A stretch of DNA of 64,000 bases from Lottia gigantea. Lineage: Eukaryota > Mollusca > Gastropoda > Lottiidae. The stretch spans positions 6,822,081-6,886,080 of the forward strand of contig NW_008706746.1 in the NCBI RefSeq assembly GCF_000327385.1, read 5' to 3'. Every line of letters begins with the position of its first letter. The first letter of the stretch is position 1. The notes under the pieces were generated by a model. That model had not been told where the DNA came from, did not search any database, and worked only from the letters and a program-made list of their open reading frames with translations. Positions 22,515-36,400 of this stretch are shown piece after piece. The position numbers and the translations under genes are program-made.

Positions 22515-25500
22515 TTACCAAACTTCTGAACACTTACCAATAATCAGTCTGTGACTTAGTTGATACTCCCAAGAAACCACTGTTTGATGCCATAGTTTCC
22601 ACAAAGTCAAAACAATTCTATTACTAGTTACTAAAGATACCAAACTGCATTGCACGTTATAAACAATATTACAAATACCACACTGCTGAACATTTCTTAA
22701 CAACCATCACTATAGTGATACCATAGTAACCATACTGCTGAACATATCTTAGTGACTAATGCTTGTTGCACCTGAACATATTAGAGATGACCATTTACAT
22801 ATTATTATATTCTTAGATCCAAGATCTGAAATTTGATTCTTACAGTTTCTTGTCTACTGCAAGCCAATGGTTTATACGACACCTTATTGTGTTTGAGTGG
22901 CCTGTAGAAACTACATGGTTTTGAGGAATTAAAAGTTAGACTTTGAACTATTCCAAGCTAGAATTATTTAGACTGTGATAATGTATTTTTCTATGTTGGC
23001 TATATTTTTATTATATATTGTTATCTATATCAATCAGTATTATTATTATAATAATCTTCATATCTGTGATAAACTACTGTATATTTCACACAGTGTTTTA
23101 TTTGCTGGGACAATGAGTTTTCAGTGCATTAAAACGAATTAAAAGCTTCTGTTGAGGAGCATTAGCAAGGAAGGTTTTGTCTACTCTTCCAAAATACAGA
23201 TACCACTTTGCAACTTTGTTTGTCAACTCACGATTATTTGGTATATTTAATGGAAAGGCATTTAGTACTGAAATGAAAGACTCCACAATACAATGTACAA
23301 ATAAGAACGAATTACCCTTATCACATAATCTACTGCATTCATATTCAATCTTGATCAAATATAGAGCTTTACATTGGGAGACTAAAGCGAGATAATTTAT
23401 ACAGAGTATTTCATTGGGAGACGAAAGGGAGATGATTCATACAGAGTATTACACTGGGAGACTAGAGGGAGATAATTTATAAAAAGTATTTCACTTGGAG
23501 ACTAAAGGGAGATAATTCATACAGAGTATTTCATTGGGAGACGAAAGGGAGATAATTCATACAGAGTATTACACTGGGAGACTAGAGGGAGATAATTTAT
23601 AAAGAACATTACACTGGGAATATTTCACTCGGAGACTAAAGGGAGTCAATTTATAAAAAGTATTTCACTCGGAGACTAGAGGGAGATACTTTATAAAAAG
23701 TATTTCATTCATATGACACTGATATCACTAAACATGTAGAAAAAGGTTGGAATCTATAGAAAAAAAATCTACGAAAAAGGAAAATCGGTTGATAATTTTA
23801 CGCCCTTTCTTTCTCTTGGCCAAGACTTATCTAAAGTAACCCGAGCTATATAAGGTCCGTTGCTGATTTCATTCAATTCAAGACGTGATCTCCTTATAAG
23901 GCAATAAAACGAAAGTTGAAAAATAATAGACACGATTATCCAGTTGATTCATGTCAACATCACATTATTAAAAACAATTATTAATTCTTGAACGTCAGAC
24001 CGATTTTGTTGCATTATCAATAATTTGGTTTGAAACTTTGACGTTTTAATCGACCCTGACCGAATACTGTTTAAATTGCTTAGAGGATAATCGCACGCAC
24101 ATTTTTTTAAGTATATCCTTTTTGTTTAGAAAGCTATACAATGTCATAATTGGTGATCCTAATATCCAATAGATGATAATATTATGATGCCGATTAATTT
24201 CAGCAAACGAATTTCTTTTCCTGAAGCTGATATTAAACAAAATTTGTATACGTCTGTGATATGAAAGTTGATTTGAACAAGATTAGGTGCTTAAAACATT
24301 GTTTTGATATCGGAAAGTCCGTCTTCAATAGCCCAGACCAAAGCAGTGAAATAGTTCAGTCAGTAACGGGTTAGATTTTCGTCTGCACAGCTCTTTTATT
24401 TCATCAAAGTTTTAAGCACTCTCTCCCCGTCGCGTATACATGCTGTAACAGGTCCACAGACGTACACATTCAGATTCAGAGACGATTAGGTGCCGTTGGT
24501 TCGAATCCCCCTCAAGGTAAGAATAATTCATCCCCTAATACTAAACCAGAAAACTGGACTTAACACTACTCCCTAATACTGCATTTTAATTCAATATTGA
24601 AAATAGAATTCTCAGCAACGGACCACTTTGACTGATAGAAAATGGAGAGTCTGGAAGATCCTGTCTACTAATCTCATGTAATCTCGTAATGACCGAGATT
24701 TCGAGTTGACAACTATTTTCCATGCTGAAGTTTATTGTATGTTTGTTGTATTTTATTACCATGTTTGGTCTTTTTGTTTTATCGTAACTACCAACTGATA
24801 ATTTTGCTGTTCACCCCCTTCTCTAAGCCGCTAACCAGGTTTGCAATGGCCAGCTGGCTGATACACATTACCGGGAATGATTCATTGAACTGAGTGCCAC
24901 AAAATTTTGGAGCTAAATTAGGATTGGAATGAAGGCTAATAAGCATCCACCTGCCCCATCCCTCAGGTCATTACAATACCCCTCCCTGCTTTAGCTTTCG
25001 CTAGGTTGATGTAGATCTGGATCGACTTTTCTGTGAGCTTATAAATTATGATTATACTGATTATATGTTGCAAGACATGACTAAGTGAAAATGCTGTGAT
25101 TCCAATTCTAAATTAGGTTAGGCTAGTGCTTATGCCTTTGCATTATATTAATAAACAGTCAACAGACTGAGCCCTAGGACAGCAAGGAAGGTCTCCTAGC
25201 CAAATTTAATCCAACCTTCGCCATATGCTAACCTTCCAGAAACTTGACATAGAAAACCTTTGTCAGTTGAGTAGTGTTAGCTCTTGGATGAAATTGGTAA
25301 TTTTTAGCAATTTTATGGGATTGAACCATATCACTGCATTTCTATGTGTAGTTCATTAAAATATTTTTTGTATTCGAATAAGACTTTGGTAACCATCTGT
25401 CCAAATAAGAGAATATAAGAGTTTGAAAGTTCCAGACCTTATCTGCTGTAATTGGTCCCAAATGACCCTAGTCTGTGAGCTGAAATAAGGGAATATTGAA

Positions 25501-25546
25501 ACAACTTGTTTAAGTCTGTTCTATTTTGTATTTTAGGTTGTATAAG
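22515..25546. other. Intergenic gap between the LRR gene and DNAJC14
   Basis: The left part is the presumed 3' untranslated region of the LRR gene, the middle contains a 40-bp minisatellite, and the right part should contain the DNAJC14 promoter and 5' non-coding exon. A consensus splice acceptor (TATTTTAG) ends at 25536, just before GTTGTATAAG and the DNAJC14 ATG, so at least one upstream untranslated exon is expected. I could not place it. No other gene is visible. Confidence 0.55.
23369..23708. repeat. 40-bp minisatellite
   Basis: Roughly eight copies of a 40-bp unit with the core TTGGGAGACTAAAGGGAGAT followed by AATTCATACAGAGTATT. Copies alternate between ACTGGGAGACTAGAGGGAG and ATTGGGAGACGAAAGGGAG versions, suggesting a two-unit higher-order pattern in the centre. 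It lies between genes. Confidence 0.92.
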
Positions 25547-28500
25547 ATGGCTGAAGGTGTGGACGAGGGGAGATATGGGCGTGGTGTTCCATTGATTCCG
25601 AATCACCACCCTACTGCACCGTCCAATGTCACAACTAATTACAGATCCAATATTCCTGTACCACAACCCACAGAATCCTGGACTCCATTTAGTGGAATGC
25701 CGAGCAGTCCTGTTGCATCTACTGGTATTTTTCCATGGGAGACTCTGAACACCTCAACCCCGACTAATGCATTTACTAATCAACAGTTACCCTCGATCTT
25801 TTCTTCAGACTATCCTTACGGACTCTCTAATGTTTTAAGCAGTGCCTCAGACGACTCTGGATATATCCAGAATGAAAATATGTCCAATTCTAGTCCTTCT
25901 GCAGTTGGTTCACCGATACAGAGACCTCTGTACCCTACACCACCAATGAGTGGGGCAGAAAGTCTAGAATTATATGCAGAGGCGATTAAGCAGTATCAGC
26001 AAGAAGTAGCTGCCAGGCAGTACAACCAGTTTCCTCCTAACCCTCCTAGTCCAGATTTATCCAGTCATCCATCTTCACCTCAGCCTACCATGATGCAAGA
26101 ACCAACCATGGTTCAAGACAAAAAGGAGTCTGGAAAACCCACATATTCAGACATTGCTAAGTCATTGAAAAATAAACCTATGCATAAAGATGGAGAGATT
26201 CCAAAGTCCAAGTCACCTACGGAGGGTCTTGGTAAAACACAAAGACAGCAATCAAAGCGATCTGGAACATCAAGGGGTCAATCAGCAAGATCACAACATA
26301 ATGATACAGATGGAAATTTTGGAAATGTGGTATCCCCTGATTCCAAATATGGATTGGATCAATTTGAAGATATTGACAGCGGATCACGAAGTGATAGATC
26401 CAGTATTTTAGGCGGTAGCAATGAGAGTCTGTCGTACCGTAGTCGTCAAGGAAGTACAAGTAGCCTAAGTAGTGGAACTAGTGGAGGCATCGAAGATGTT
26501 CATTTTCCAAAAACATTCAAAATACAAGCTGTGAAAGAAAATGAAGTTTGTCCAGAATTTGAAAGAAAAGAAGAACCGAAAAAAGACCCAGAGATTGAGA
26601 AAAAATCTGCTTCAGCTCAGAAAGAAAAGCCTGGGAAGTTTTTTGATCCAAGAAGAATTTTTGCACCTAAGGAAACAAATAAGAAGAAGGCAGACATTAA
26701 AGAGAAGCCCAAAGCTGATACGATTTTAAACAATGGGAAGCCATCTACAACCAAGCCGAATTCTGCCGCGCATAAGAAAGCTGATTACATTAATAACGAT
26801 TTACGTGATCCGAGAAAGAGAACCAATCAGAACACAGCATCTAGTCAAGAAGAAAAGAAAGTATTCAGCGAACCTGTTACTCAAAATGGTGCCCAATCTG
26901 AGAAAAATAAACCCCATGGTACTCAGAAGAAAGAAACACCTAATGGACGTTCTGTGAAAAAATCTTCTCCCAATTTTGACTGGGAAGCCATAGGTAAGTT
27001 TCTTTGGTTTTTATTCAATTTTTCGTACAGTGCCAGATTGCTGTTATCATTGAAGATTTAGAATTATGAAGCGATAAATTTTGTCTCAAGTTGTATTTTT
27101 TGCAGTCAATATGAGTAAAAAAATTGTATGATTTTAATTCATATTTGAATTATAATAATGATGATAATAATAATAATATCTTGATTACAAAAGGGAACAA
27201 AAATTTGTCCATACAAAATCGATGCTCATCAAGATAAGATCATGCATACCCAGACGTAATTTGACGTAAGAATTAAAGACCAAATGAATGCAAAAGGGCG
27301 TGTTAAGGCTAAATACAATTATTTATTCATAAGAAACATATAAACATATGATCACAAAAAAAATAAAAGTGGCAAGATGTTACTATTTATTGATATGATG
27401 TAAGATTGAATTTCCAATATTAATTTTTTTATTGAAGAAAAGAAAGTACTTTTATAAATTCCTAGAAATGTAAACGTTAATTCTAAAAATAATATAAGAC
27501 TAGGCCTATTTGTAATTCTTATGATCATGTCATTCATGCCATTATAAGGCATACAACTTCAAACATCACTTAGTAAAAATCAAGGTGTTGTTTCTATATG
27601 TGCTTATTGAATTATCAATGAAGAAGAGAAATTATCACAAATATACCATACCCAGGAGGAAAAAAAGATATAAAATACTGATTAGGCAGGGTAAGCATTC
27701 CATTAGATCAAAATAGAATACAGAGATGTGTTTTAGGTTGCTATTCAATTGAAGGTATTGGTAAAATCTAGTGATTTAAATGTTTGTTTTCATGGGTTTT
27801 CAATACTGACATATTTCATTGTTATTTATATCAATTGAATTATTTTCATTTAAGAAAATGAAAATGCTAATACTTATATGAATAGAAAGTAAAGGTGTTC
27901 TAATGACTTGGAAAAATACCAGTTTGTCTCACATAATTCATAATGGTCTAAATTAGAAGAGAATTACCAGCAGAATTCCAATGAGTGGCCGATCAAGAAA
28001 GGTCAAAAAGCCCTTTTTTTTTTGTCCAGACTGTACAGACATGGACATTTCTTATTGGTTAAAACTCTTAATTATATGCAATAAGAACATAATGATATGA
28101 TCAAGAATACGTGATAATTCATTAGAAACGCCAATTAATCAAATGGTTTGCTTACATTGACACTAAAAAATAAGGAAACCCATCTTTAATTATGGAATAG
28201 TGGACTTGCTGACCAAGGTCATTTTAAGACATCCCAGCCTGGTGTGACCTGTCTAAATTCCCCAAAATGTAGGACATAAAACTATAAAAAAGGTTATTTT
28301 ATAGGTGAAGTGGATTTTTAAGCAATTAATATCTATTCAATGAGTCATTATGCAATTAATTACTTCAGTTTAATAACCATAATTATATGATATACAATAA
28401 CAACTTTCAATTAATAAATACAGTCTAAATTATTCAATTCTAGATCATATATATGCATGTATTCATGACTAAAATCAACTTCCCAAAATAGCACACCTGT

Positions 28501-31500
28501 TCCTTTAAATAGAGATTATACGATATAGATCTATATATTTTTTGGATATAAGCTTACACATGGTTTAAGAAACGATATTTTTTCAAGAATATTCCAATAA
28601 TTATGTTTTGTAATTGTTTTGTCTAATTCCAGATGAATATGTAAACAATATAGCAGAGAAATTTAAAAATGGAGTAAAATATATTTTATCATTATTAGTG
28701 ACAGTTTTAGTTTATATATTTGGTGTCTTCATGTATATGTAAGTATATACAACAGTAGTTCCCAACCTTTTTCAGCCTTCACACCCCTGGAGTAATCATT
28801 TGAAGCCCTCACACCCCCCCAAAACAATGGACATTCAAAACATTGTAAATTTTATAATTTCTATTCAAACTAATCATAAGGGATATATAATCACGCGGCC
28901 ACAATACGATGCTCAGTGGGAAGGCTGTTGCTGTTTTCTTTGGAACCATATGATATCCCCCCCTCACTACCCCGAAAAAAACTTCTCCTACACAACAGTA
29001 GTTCACACCCCGACATCCCAGTGCCACACCCCAGGGGGTGAAAACATCCCAGGTTGAGTACCAGGGATCAAATCCCTAAGAGACATTGTAGAATATCTGG
29101 CAATGTCTTGATGGAATCATTCATGGTTCAGCTGTGTAGCAATGTCTCACATTGTCCTGAATTTTGCTCCCATAAAAAGTGACTTTTTGAGTCTGGCAAA
29201 ACTGTGTAGATATCGCATCCAATGAACAAGTAGAGCCAGATTTTTCAAGCAAGCTTTTTGCAATTCATCATTGCAAGCCTTTATTAACTCCTTCCCCGTC
29301 ATTTATGTATTTCAGAGTATTTTGGTGTGTTCATATAATAGGTGTAGTAGGGGTTAAAGTATGGAATTGGTGCAGCCTTAAATTCTTCTCTAATAAGTTT
29401 ACATATAAACAAACAGGAGCTGACAATGTGAAACGTAAAATTGGTTTAGAAGAAAATATCATTTTACCCACCACAGGTAATAATACTTTTAAAATTATTC
29501 AAAGCTTTTTTCATACCGTAGTCTAAGCTAATAAGTAACAGTGTTCACAGTTCACCGTCAAAATTTGAGCCTTCAAATCCATGTATGTCAAGGATTATCA
29601 GCATTTGGAAGTTAAAAAGTCGCAAAACTTCCATATATATAAAAGACATATAGAAATGGGAAGAGAAATTCCTAGTATTAAGTATTATGTGATTTTCATA
29701 CATTTCTAGTATTTCTGTATTTTGCTATTATTTTGTAGGAGAAGAGGCTATGAAAAGATTATTATCATGTAAAGGGAAGGACCCGTACAGGTAAAGATTT
29801 CATGAATATTCATGAATTAATGCATATTTTTATTGTACACTGTCTGGCATTATTAATCTTTCCCACTCTGGATCAAGACTAAAAGCTATATTTCATTATA
29901 TTTCACAGTAATTCCAGTTTTTCACTTGATTTACGTTTTTAGCAATTTTTCAATCAGTTAGTTAGATAACTCACTGCATCGTCAATATGTTCACATAGAG
30001 AAATATAGAGTTTAGGGTGGTTGTAAGCTCAAAAGTCTGGCTTCTTTTCGATAAAAAGCACTGTCACAGTGTTAAAACTAATGTTATCTGTTAAAATGGA
30101 AATTAGTAAATAATTAAACATTATCATAATATATAATCTGAAAACTAATTCTTTAACTCTTTCTAAGATTTATGTAACAAAACTGTTAATTAAAATATTC
30201 TGTTTTGTTTACAGTATTTTAGGATTACGTGCCGATGCGACTGATGAAGAAGTTAAGAAATATTACCGTAAACAGGCCATTCTTGTCCACCCTGATAAGG
30301 TAAGAAATATTACCGTAAACAGGCCATTCTTGTCCACCCTGATAAGGTAAGAAATATTACCGTAAACAGGCCATTCTTGTCCACCCTGATAAGGTAAGAA
30401 ATATTACCGTAAACAGGCCATTCTTGTCCACCCTGATAAGGTAAGAAATATTACAGGATATCCCTGTGACAAACATGTCTGAGGAACTGATAGGGTAAGA
30501 TTTGTTGGGCTACTAGTATGAAATAAAGAAGTTATTAATTTCAATTGGTAGTTAACATCAAGTTTTTACCAATTAACTTTGTATATTGTGAAATATCTAT
30601 ATGATATTTAAAAGGAATGTTATGGTGTATAATACTCTTGCTTGAAGTTGTTGTTTTTATGTTTTTCAGAATAAAGAATTAGGTGCTGAAGAATCATTTA
30701 AAATATTAGGACATGCTTTTGAAATGATAGGAGAGCCAGTAAGTTACATTTTTATTACCATAGGCCTATATATTATTGAAGAATTCGTGAACAAACATAA
30801 TGCAATATATTTGTCCTCTGCAACCTGTAGATATGTCTTGATGCTTTCTCTTTAATTTGATGAAAATTTTGATACATCCTTTGTGCCTTGATACTGTAAA
30901 AATAAAATGTGAATTTAAAAAAATTATATTTTTTTTATTTACAGACGAAAAGGTTACAATTTGATGCTAAAACAAAAGAAGAAAGTGATGCTGAATCTGC
31001 TATGGTAAGGATGTAACCAATCAAATTAAATAAATTTCATTTCTTACTTTTTTTCTGATAATTTCCTCTCCATTGTAATCTAACAAGTTTTCTACAAATT
31101 CCTGTTCTAATGACGTTACTTTTATCCAATCAAAGAATGTAATGTAGAACCTGAAATTGTTATAAGGCTTTCATATTGCTTTACTTTGGGTCTCATATTA
31201 TAAATTGCAAACCAGATTGACTGAGTTTGAGTATTTTTTCTTTCTTAAATATTTCAGAAAGAATTCGCTGACTTACTCACCAAATTACAAGAAAAAATAC
31301 ATGAGGTAAGATTCATATGATTTTCTGTCACCAGATCAAGAGAATGGACTGATATTTAGCAGGTGTGGCAACATTATTGTATCAACCCATATTAAACTTG
31401 TATTACCACTGCCCCAAGGTCGTATTACTAATGAGGGTGTGGTTTGGACACGATGGTAAGAAATGTACATAAATTTCCAATTTGCCAACTTTTAGACTTC

Positions 31501-33493
31501 TCTTAAGCTTGCTATCTTTGCACATCCCTAGGTTTGTCATGAGATAAATGAGGAACTCATATTTCAAAAAGTTTTACAACTTATTAATAGGATTGTCATT
31601 TACATTTTGCGGATATTGGAGGGTTCCTCTTGACAACTCTTCAGCTTGCAATCTTTGCACCATTGCCTTTGGTACTTCCCTTGGTCTGTTATGAGAACTC
31701 TCGGCCAATTTTCAAGTTTAGAAAAATTGGTCACAGATGAGAAACCATGTATGTTTTATTTTCAGGCGTCTAATTTAATGCGTTGTGATAATTGTAATGG
31801 AAAACATAAACGAACCCCAATCAACCGACCCTGGTACAGTGCTAGATTCTGTGAAAAATGTAACATTCGCCACTCGGCTAAAGAGGTTTGTAAACTTTTT
31901 ATTTTTAAAGGGATCTAGCCATCTGACTTTACAAGTAGAGAGTGTCAAGTTGGAGCTATCTCTGTTACTTTTCAGAAGTAAATCTGCCTGCCTTTTTCTT
32001 TACAAATCAACAAAATCACACTATGTAAAGTTTTGATCATATATGGCGAAACCTGTTTTTCTTCTGTATGTATACAGTTTTCACTCTAAACAATATCACA
32101 ATAAGATGATTTATTGCCTGTGTAACATATAAGGTTCCCTAGTGTTACAGTTTTATAATACTGGTTATATTTTAGCTTTAATAGTGTTTGACTAAAATTG
32201 CAATACTGGACTCAAATTTTAGTCTTGAATCCTTTGCTCATTAATATGAGTTTAATATAAATGTATTGATTAATCCTATGCTAATTCAAGCGCTTGGTTT
32301 AACATGAATATATTGATTTCTTCCAGGGAGATGTATGGGCTGAAACGACTATGTTAGGGTTTTGTTGGCATTACTATGCTATAATGGACGGCAATGTATT
32401 TGATATTACTGAATGGGTTGCCTGCCATGTAAGTTGTATTATACATAGATTGTCTCCCTTGTTACTTTCTAGCATTAGTGCTAAAAGCAGATGCCAGTCC
32501 AACTTTTAAACATAGATGTCATCCTACTGATAGAGGATATTGATCCTTAGAAATTTGAACTGCCTTTTGGTCCTATTTGGAATATAGCGCCATATCAACG
32601 GCCCTGATGGATGGTCTCCCTTTCACAGAAAGCTGCAGTGGTTTAGTGATGCTTTCTTGCTAACTTAGAAGAGTTCAATCCCTGCATAGATAATACCTTT
32701 GCATTTTATTCCCAGTTTTTTCTGCCATATATGCATGTGATATGTTATTCATTTAGATATGAAGAGGCCCTCTGTGTGCTAATAACTATGCAGGATTCTT
32801 TAACAACTAATAGAAGTGAGAAATTTTGCCTCTGATCACAATTTGTTTCTGTTTCCTTTTTTACAGAAAGATTTTTTTAAACATATGCAAGCTAATGCTC
32901 ACCCCGTCTTATATCGTATAGCAACAGATGGAAATAGAAATCATCGTAACCAAGGTAACCAATCTAGGTATGTACCAAACGCTTCTTGATATTTCTCTCA
33001 GTTGTGAATTGTCATATTTTTTTTTTGTCAATTGTCACTGGGGTTCATGTTGAGTTTTTTTCTGGTATTCATTTTCTTACTGAATAAGTTTTGTAAGAGT
33101 CTGAGTTGATCTATCCAAATAGGCTGTAAACTTTTTAATAAATCTACAATCAGATTTAATCGCAGTTTTTCACTGAAATTTTCAAAACAAATATAGTAAC
33201 GTGAAAAAAAACGGGAGCAAGCAATGTTAAATCAATAGACTAGTTCTGGTCAGACTTGACTATGATTTACATCTAACTCAACCATGTCTTATTGTTTTAG
33301 GGAAGCAGAATTAGAAGATTTCATCAACCAACTATTCAATAAAGCTAACATGTCTCAAGATGGTGGGGGTGGGGCAACATCATCACCATGGCAACAACAA
33401 CAACAACATCATAAATCACACTCTTCTTCGTCCCAGTGGAACGCTGGATCAGGGGGAGGAAAAAAATCACGGAAGAAGAAAAAACGTCATTGA
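25547..33493 (+). CDS. DNAJC14: DNAJC14 (DRIP78/Jiv) J-domain co-chaperone
   Basis: Twelve coding exons join in phase: 25547-26993, 28633-28738, 29316-29476, 29739-29790, 30215-30299, 30670-30738, 30945-31004, 31258-31305, 31766-31885, 32327-32428, 32867-32967, 33301-33493 (847 residues; human about 700). Residues 1-480 are a disordered Pro/Ser/Gln-rich then Lys/Glu-rich region. Exons 2-3 encode two hydrophobic membrane segments (YILSLLVTVLVYIFGVFMYM, IVFWCVHIIGVVGVKVW). Then comes the J domain (YSILGLRADATDEEVKKYY, with HPD in ILVHPDKNK), and the Jiv90 region with two CxxC pairs (CDNCNG, CEKCNI) and WHYYAIMDGNVFDITEW. A Gln/His/Ser tract and a basic KKSRKKKKRH tail close it. Family members are ER-membrane Hsp70 co-chaperones that assist GPCR export; the Jiv fragment is also known from pestivirus biology. 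The ATG at 25547 follows an acceptor and starts MAEGVDEG. An AATAAA near 33814 may end the mRNA. Confidence 0.93.
27840..28186. mobile_element. MITE-like element, copy 2 (reverse orientation)
   Basis: Reverse-complement relative of 19616-19957: CCAGCAGAATTCCAATGAGT, TCAAGAAAGGTCAAAAAG and the end block AAATAAGGAAACCCATCTT match with few changes. The left inverted repeat is eroded in this copy. It lies in the long DNAJC14 intron 26994-28632. Confidence 0.68.
28753..29066. mobile_element. Short hAT-like non-autonomous element
   Basis: The left end CAGTAGTTCCCAACCTTTTT and the reverse complement of the right end (CCCTGGTACTCAACCTGGG) both resemble hAT-type CAGNGGTTCTCAACC termini and match each other at about 11 of the first 15 bases. 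I could not find a clear 8-bp target-site duplication, so the family assignment is tentative. It lies in the DNAJC14 intron 28739-29315 and accounts for the meaningless frames at 28800-29057. Confidence 0.45.
29083..29139. repeat. Dispersed repeat shared with 35653-35709
   Basis: GACATTGTAGAATATCTGGC through ATGGTTCAGCTGTGTA matches 35653-35709 at nearly every base over about 57 bases. One copy lies in a DNAJC14 intron, the other downstream of the gene. Confidence 0.75.
30254..30440 (+). repeat. 47-bp tandem array repeating the DNAJC14 J-domain exon end with its splice donor
   Basis: The last 46-47 bases of the exon 30215-30299 (encoding KKYYRKQAILVHPDK) recur at 30300-30346, 30347-30393 and 30394-30440, identical by eye. 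Each later copy begins with GTAAG, so four identical donor sites follow four identical exon ends (30300, 30347, 30394, 30441). Only the first gives an open frame: 47 is not a multiple of three, splicing at the second donor meets a stop just inside the next exon, and the others run into an in-frame TAA at the next GGTAAG. Confidence 0.95.
32630..32720 (+). mobile_element. SINE head remnant
   Basis: AAAGCTGCAGTGGTTTAGTG through GAGTTCAATCCCTGC on + resembles the tRNA-like head of the local SINE family, including a B-box-like GTTCAATCC. The body is absent or diverged. It lies in the DNAJC14 intron 32429-32866. Confidence 0.5.
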
Positions 33494-36400
33494 TTTTTCT
33501 TGACAATGGACCAGATTCTGATAATGATGACTATGCGTCAAGTTGGAGACATGGGCTGTAAATTTATTGAGAATGAGATTAGCTGAGATATAAAAAATTT
33601 TGAAGAGCCAATAACTGATTTTGATAAAGAGTTATTCAATATTTTGAATATTCAATATTTTGTTATTACATGGGCAATAACTCTAGAAATTTTCCTCACA
33701 TTTTTCATATCAGTGTAGTTTTTATTGCTAATTGCTTGAATGAGATTGAAGACATGACTGATTTGTGATTTGTCTGCGTTTCTACTAGTCTTGCCTTCAT
33801 TTGAGATTCCTTTAATAAAGTATACAATTGACTAGAGGGCATTTCATTCTGTCAGTTGTTTTGGATATTAAGTCCTCATCAGGACAGCCCGCTAACTTTC
33901 CAATGTAGATCTAAAGTAATATTATAGTGGACTGGCACACATCTTATGCTGTTGACATTAGATATAAATGGTTATTAATTCTTAATCACACAGCATATTA
34001 TTAATTTTTTAATGTAGCATTAGGCTTAAAAGTAAAATATCCAAAGTTATAAATTTTAATAGACGCTCATCTCATGCTGTTAATATTTGTTATGAATATA
34101 GAGATCTCATCAGGACAACAAGTTTCCAATAAAGGAATTTAGGCGTTGAAGTTAAATATCTATAGTTTCAAATATTACTCGCTACAACCTCCCTTAATCA
34201 GTCAAAGGTATTGATGCACATTGGGGACATTTCAAAACCGAAAATAAGTTTATGTTATTCAATTCTTATGAATTCTTGGTTTATGGTTGGGAAATGTGTT
34301 TAAGATAATGAAGCTAATTATTAGGGTTAATTATGAGTAATTCAAATGATTTTTATAGAAAATACTGCTTACTGTCATTCGTAATTTGTTGTTTTTTGTG
34401 GTATTTTTGTTAAAATTTTGTTAAAGCTTTACGTCTGAGTTTATACATGGTATCAATCTTTATTTTCAGTAAAAATTTATTAATTATTTGATAAAGATCT
34501 TATTTAAAGAAATAGGGCTTACTACTTATTGTTTTATTTTTAAACACTTTAAAGACACTACCTCTTAGGATGACCAAAAAATTAAACTTGATCAAAAAGT
34601 CTTTTTTCATCAGTGATCAAAACTATACGATTAAATCCTTCTATAATCCAACTAATCCATTAAACTAAGTAATAATTCATTAAATGAAGTAATTTTGAAT
34701 ATGCTTAGTTTAATGGACTTATTGTCTTATGTAGAGATTCTATTCTTTAGTCATGGCACCTGTTAAGTCTATCTCTTCTTGACCAAATTTGGAACTTGGA
34801 ATAATTCCATTCTAAGGGGCAGTATTCTTTTTAAAAACAAATTGTATTTCTTCTTTTAAATACTCATTTATCATGTAATGTAAAAAGGATGCAGTTAGCT
34901 TACTATTTGCTGTACCAGGTTTCTTCCATGGTAAGCTTTTGTATTTTGGTAGTTGTTGGAAACTGGATGTCAAATTATAATTCTTAAAAGTGGCACAGAT
35001 AGCTGAACTATAGCTTTACCAGCTGGTAAAGTAAAAATGCAAGTGACTTTTTCTCTTTAAGAAACTGTTATGCTCTTTCAACAGTTGTAGTTACCAGGCA
35101 TATCTCTTTTTAGAATGAAAATGCAAAATAAAAGTAGAAATGATTACGGTCCAGAGGATGTAGTCATCTTAATATATTTTTACCAGCTGATAAAACTCAA
35201 TTTTATCTGTTCATAGCACATAAAACATACAAAAAAATTTTAAGTTCAAAAGGACATAACTATTTAAATATTCGCTTTACCAGCTTTAAAGGCTCCATGT
35301 GTATCACTTTTCAAAAATGATATGTGCAACTGGTTTGTCCACAAGACCATTCTATAAAGGCCATTGTAAACTCTACCATGCTTATATTATGCAGTGTCCT
35401 CAATAGGCCTATTTGATAATTACTGTACCACCAAATGCTGTGTTAACAATTTTATTTTCTTACAATTATTTTAAACATCATGTGGATTTACAGGTTTTTA
35501 TTTTTGTTTTTAATTGTTGGGAAGGTTTTTAGTTTTTTTATTCATTCATCATTTGTAGAATCATCCCATTTTACCCTTCAGTTAACTCTGATTCAAATGC
35601 AGATTGAAATTCTGTTGAATTATTTCTAGTGTAATATTTTTGGGACACTACGACATTGTAGAATACCTGGCAATGTCTTGATGGACTCATTAATGGTTCA
35701 GCTTTGTATAGATACCAAAATTTTTGCGCAATTTGGCTTTTAACAGAGTGAAAATATTTTAAAACTAAATGGGCCAGAAAAACTACCCATAAAATAAACA
35801 TAAAGACAACCCATCAGTACATTATTCAAGAAATGGCTAGATTCAGATTTGTCAGTCTGAATTATAACAGTAGCCATTAAAGAAAAATAATCTGAAGAAT
35901 ATAAATGAAGGAAAATATTTTTATGTATATTAGATTGCCTTAATTTGTCAAGAAGACTTAATAGGACGAGCATTACATGGTTTGATGAACCAAGAAATCA
36001 TTGTAAACATTCAAATATTGTTTAGGATAGGAATATGTTTTTGCACGTACAATGGTTGAGAACCAGCAAACATTACTGGGGGTACCCCAGAGGTCTCTTT
36101 GTGAAAAAGGATGTTGAATAAGCAGAAAAATTACTACCTTTCTCGACTTTTGTGACTTTAATTTGCCTTTGGTGATAAAAGGGTACCAGATGCTTCTAAA
36201 TGTACAAAAGGGGTCTACAGAGAATTCAAGGTTTGCAATCAGAGCTTTAGATGTTGCTTTCTACCCCACCAATAGCTTTGGTTTTCCTCTATAATCAAGG
36301 TTTCTCTAATATTATCAATTGTTTTTCATTTGTGCCATTTTGTTGTTTGATTATTGTTAAAACTCTGGACATTCTCTAACAAGTGATGGTATAAAAGTGA

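Noticed and set aside
24480-24525. tRNA gene or SINE head around GGTTCGAATCC near 24499
   Set aside because: A B-box-like string is present but no A box or cloverleaf can be drawn upstream. Left unassigned.
26190-26957. Alternative-frame proteins inside the first DNAJC14 exon
   Set aside because: They overlap the 480-codon sense frame that continues in phase into the membrane and J-domain exons.
28800-29057. Small + and - open frames near 28800-29057
   Set aside because: They fall in a short transposable element in a DNAJC14 intron and have no protein features.
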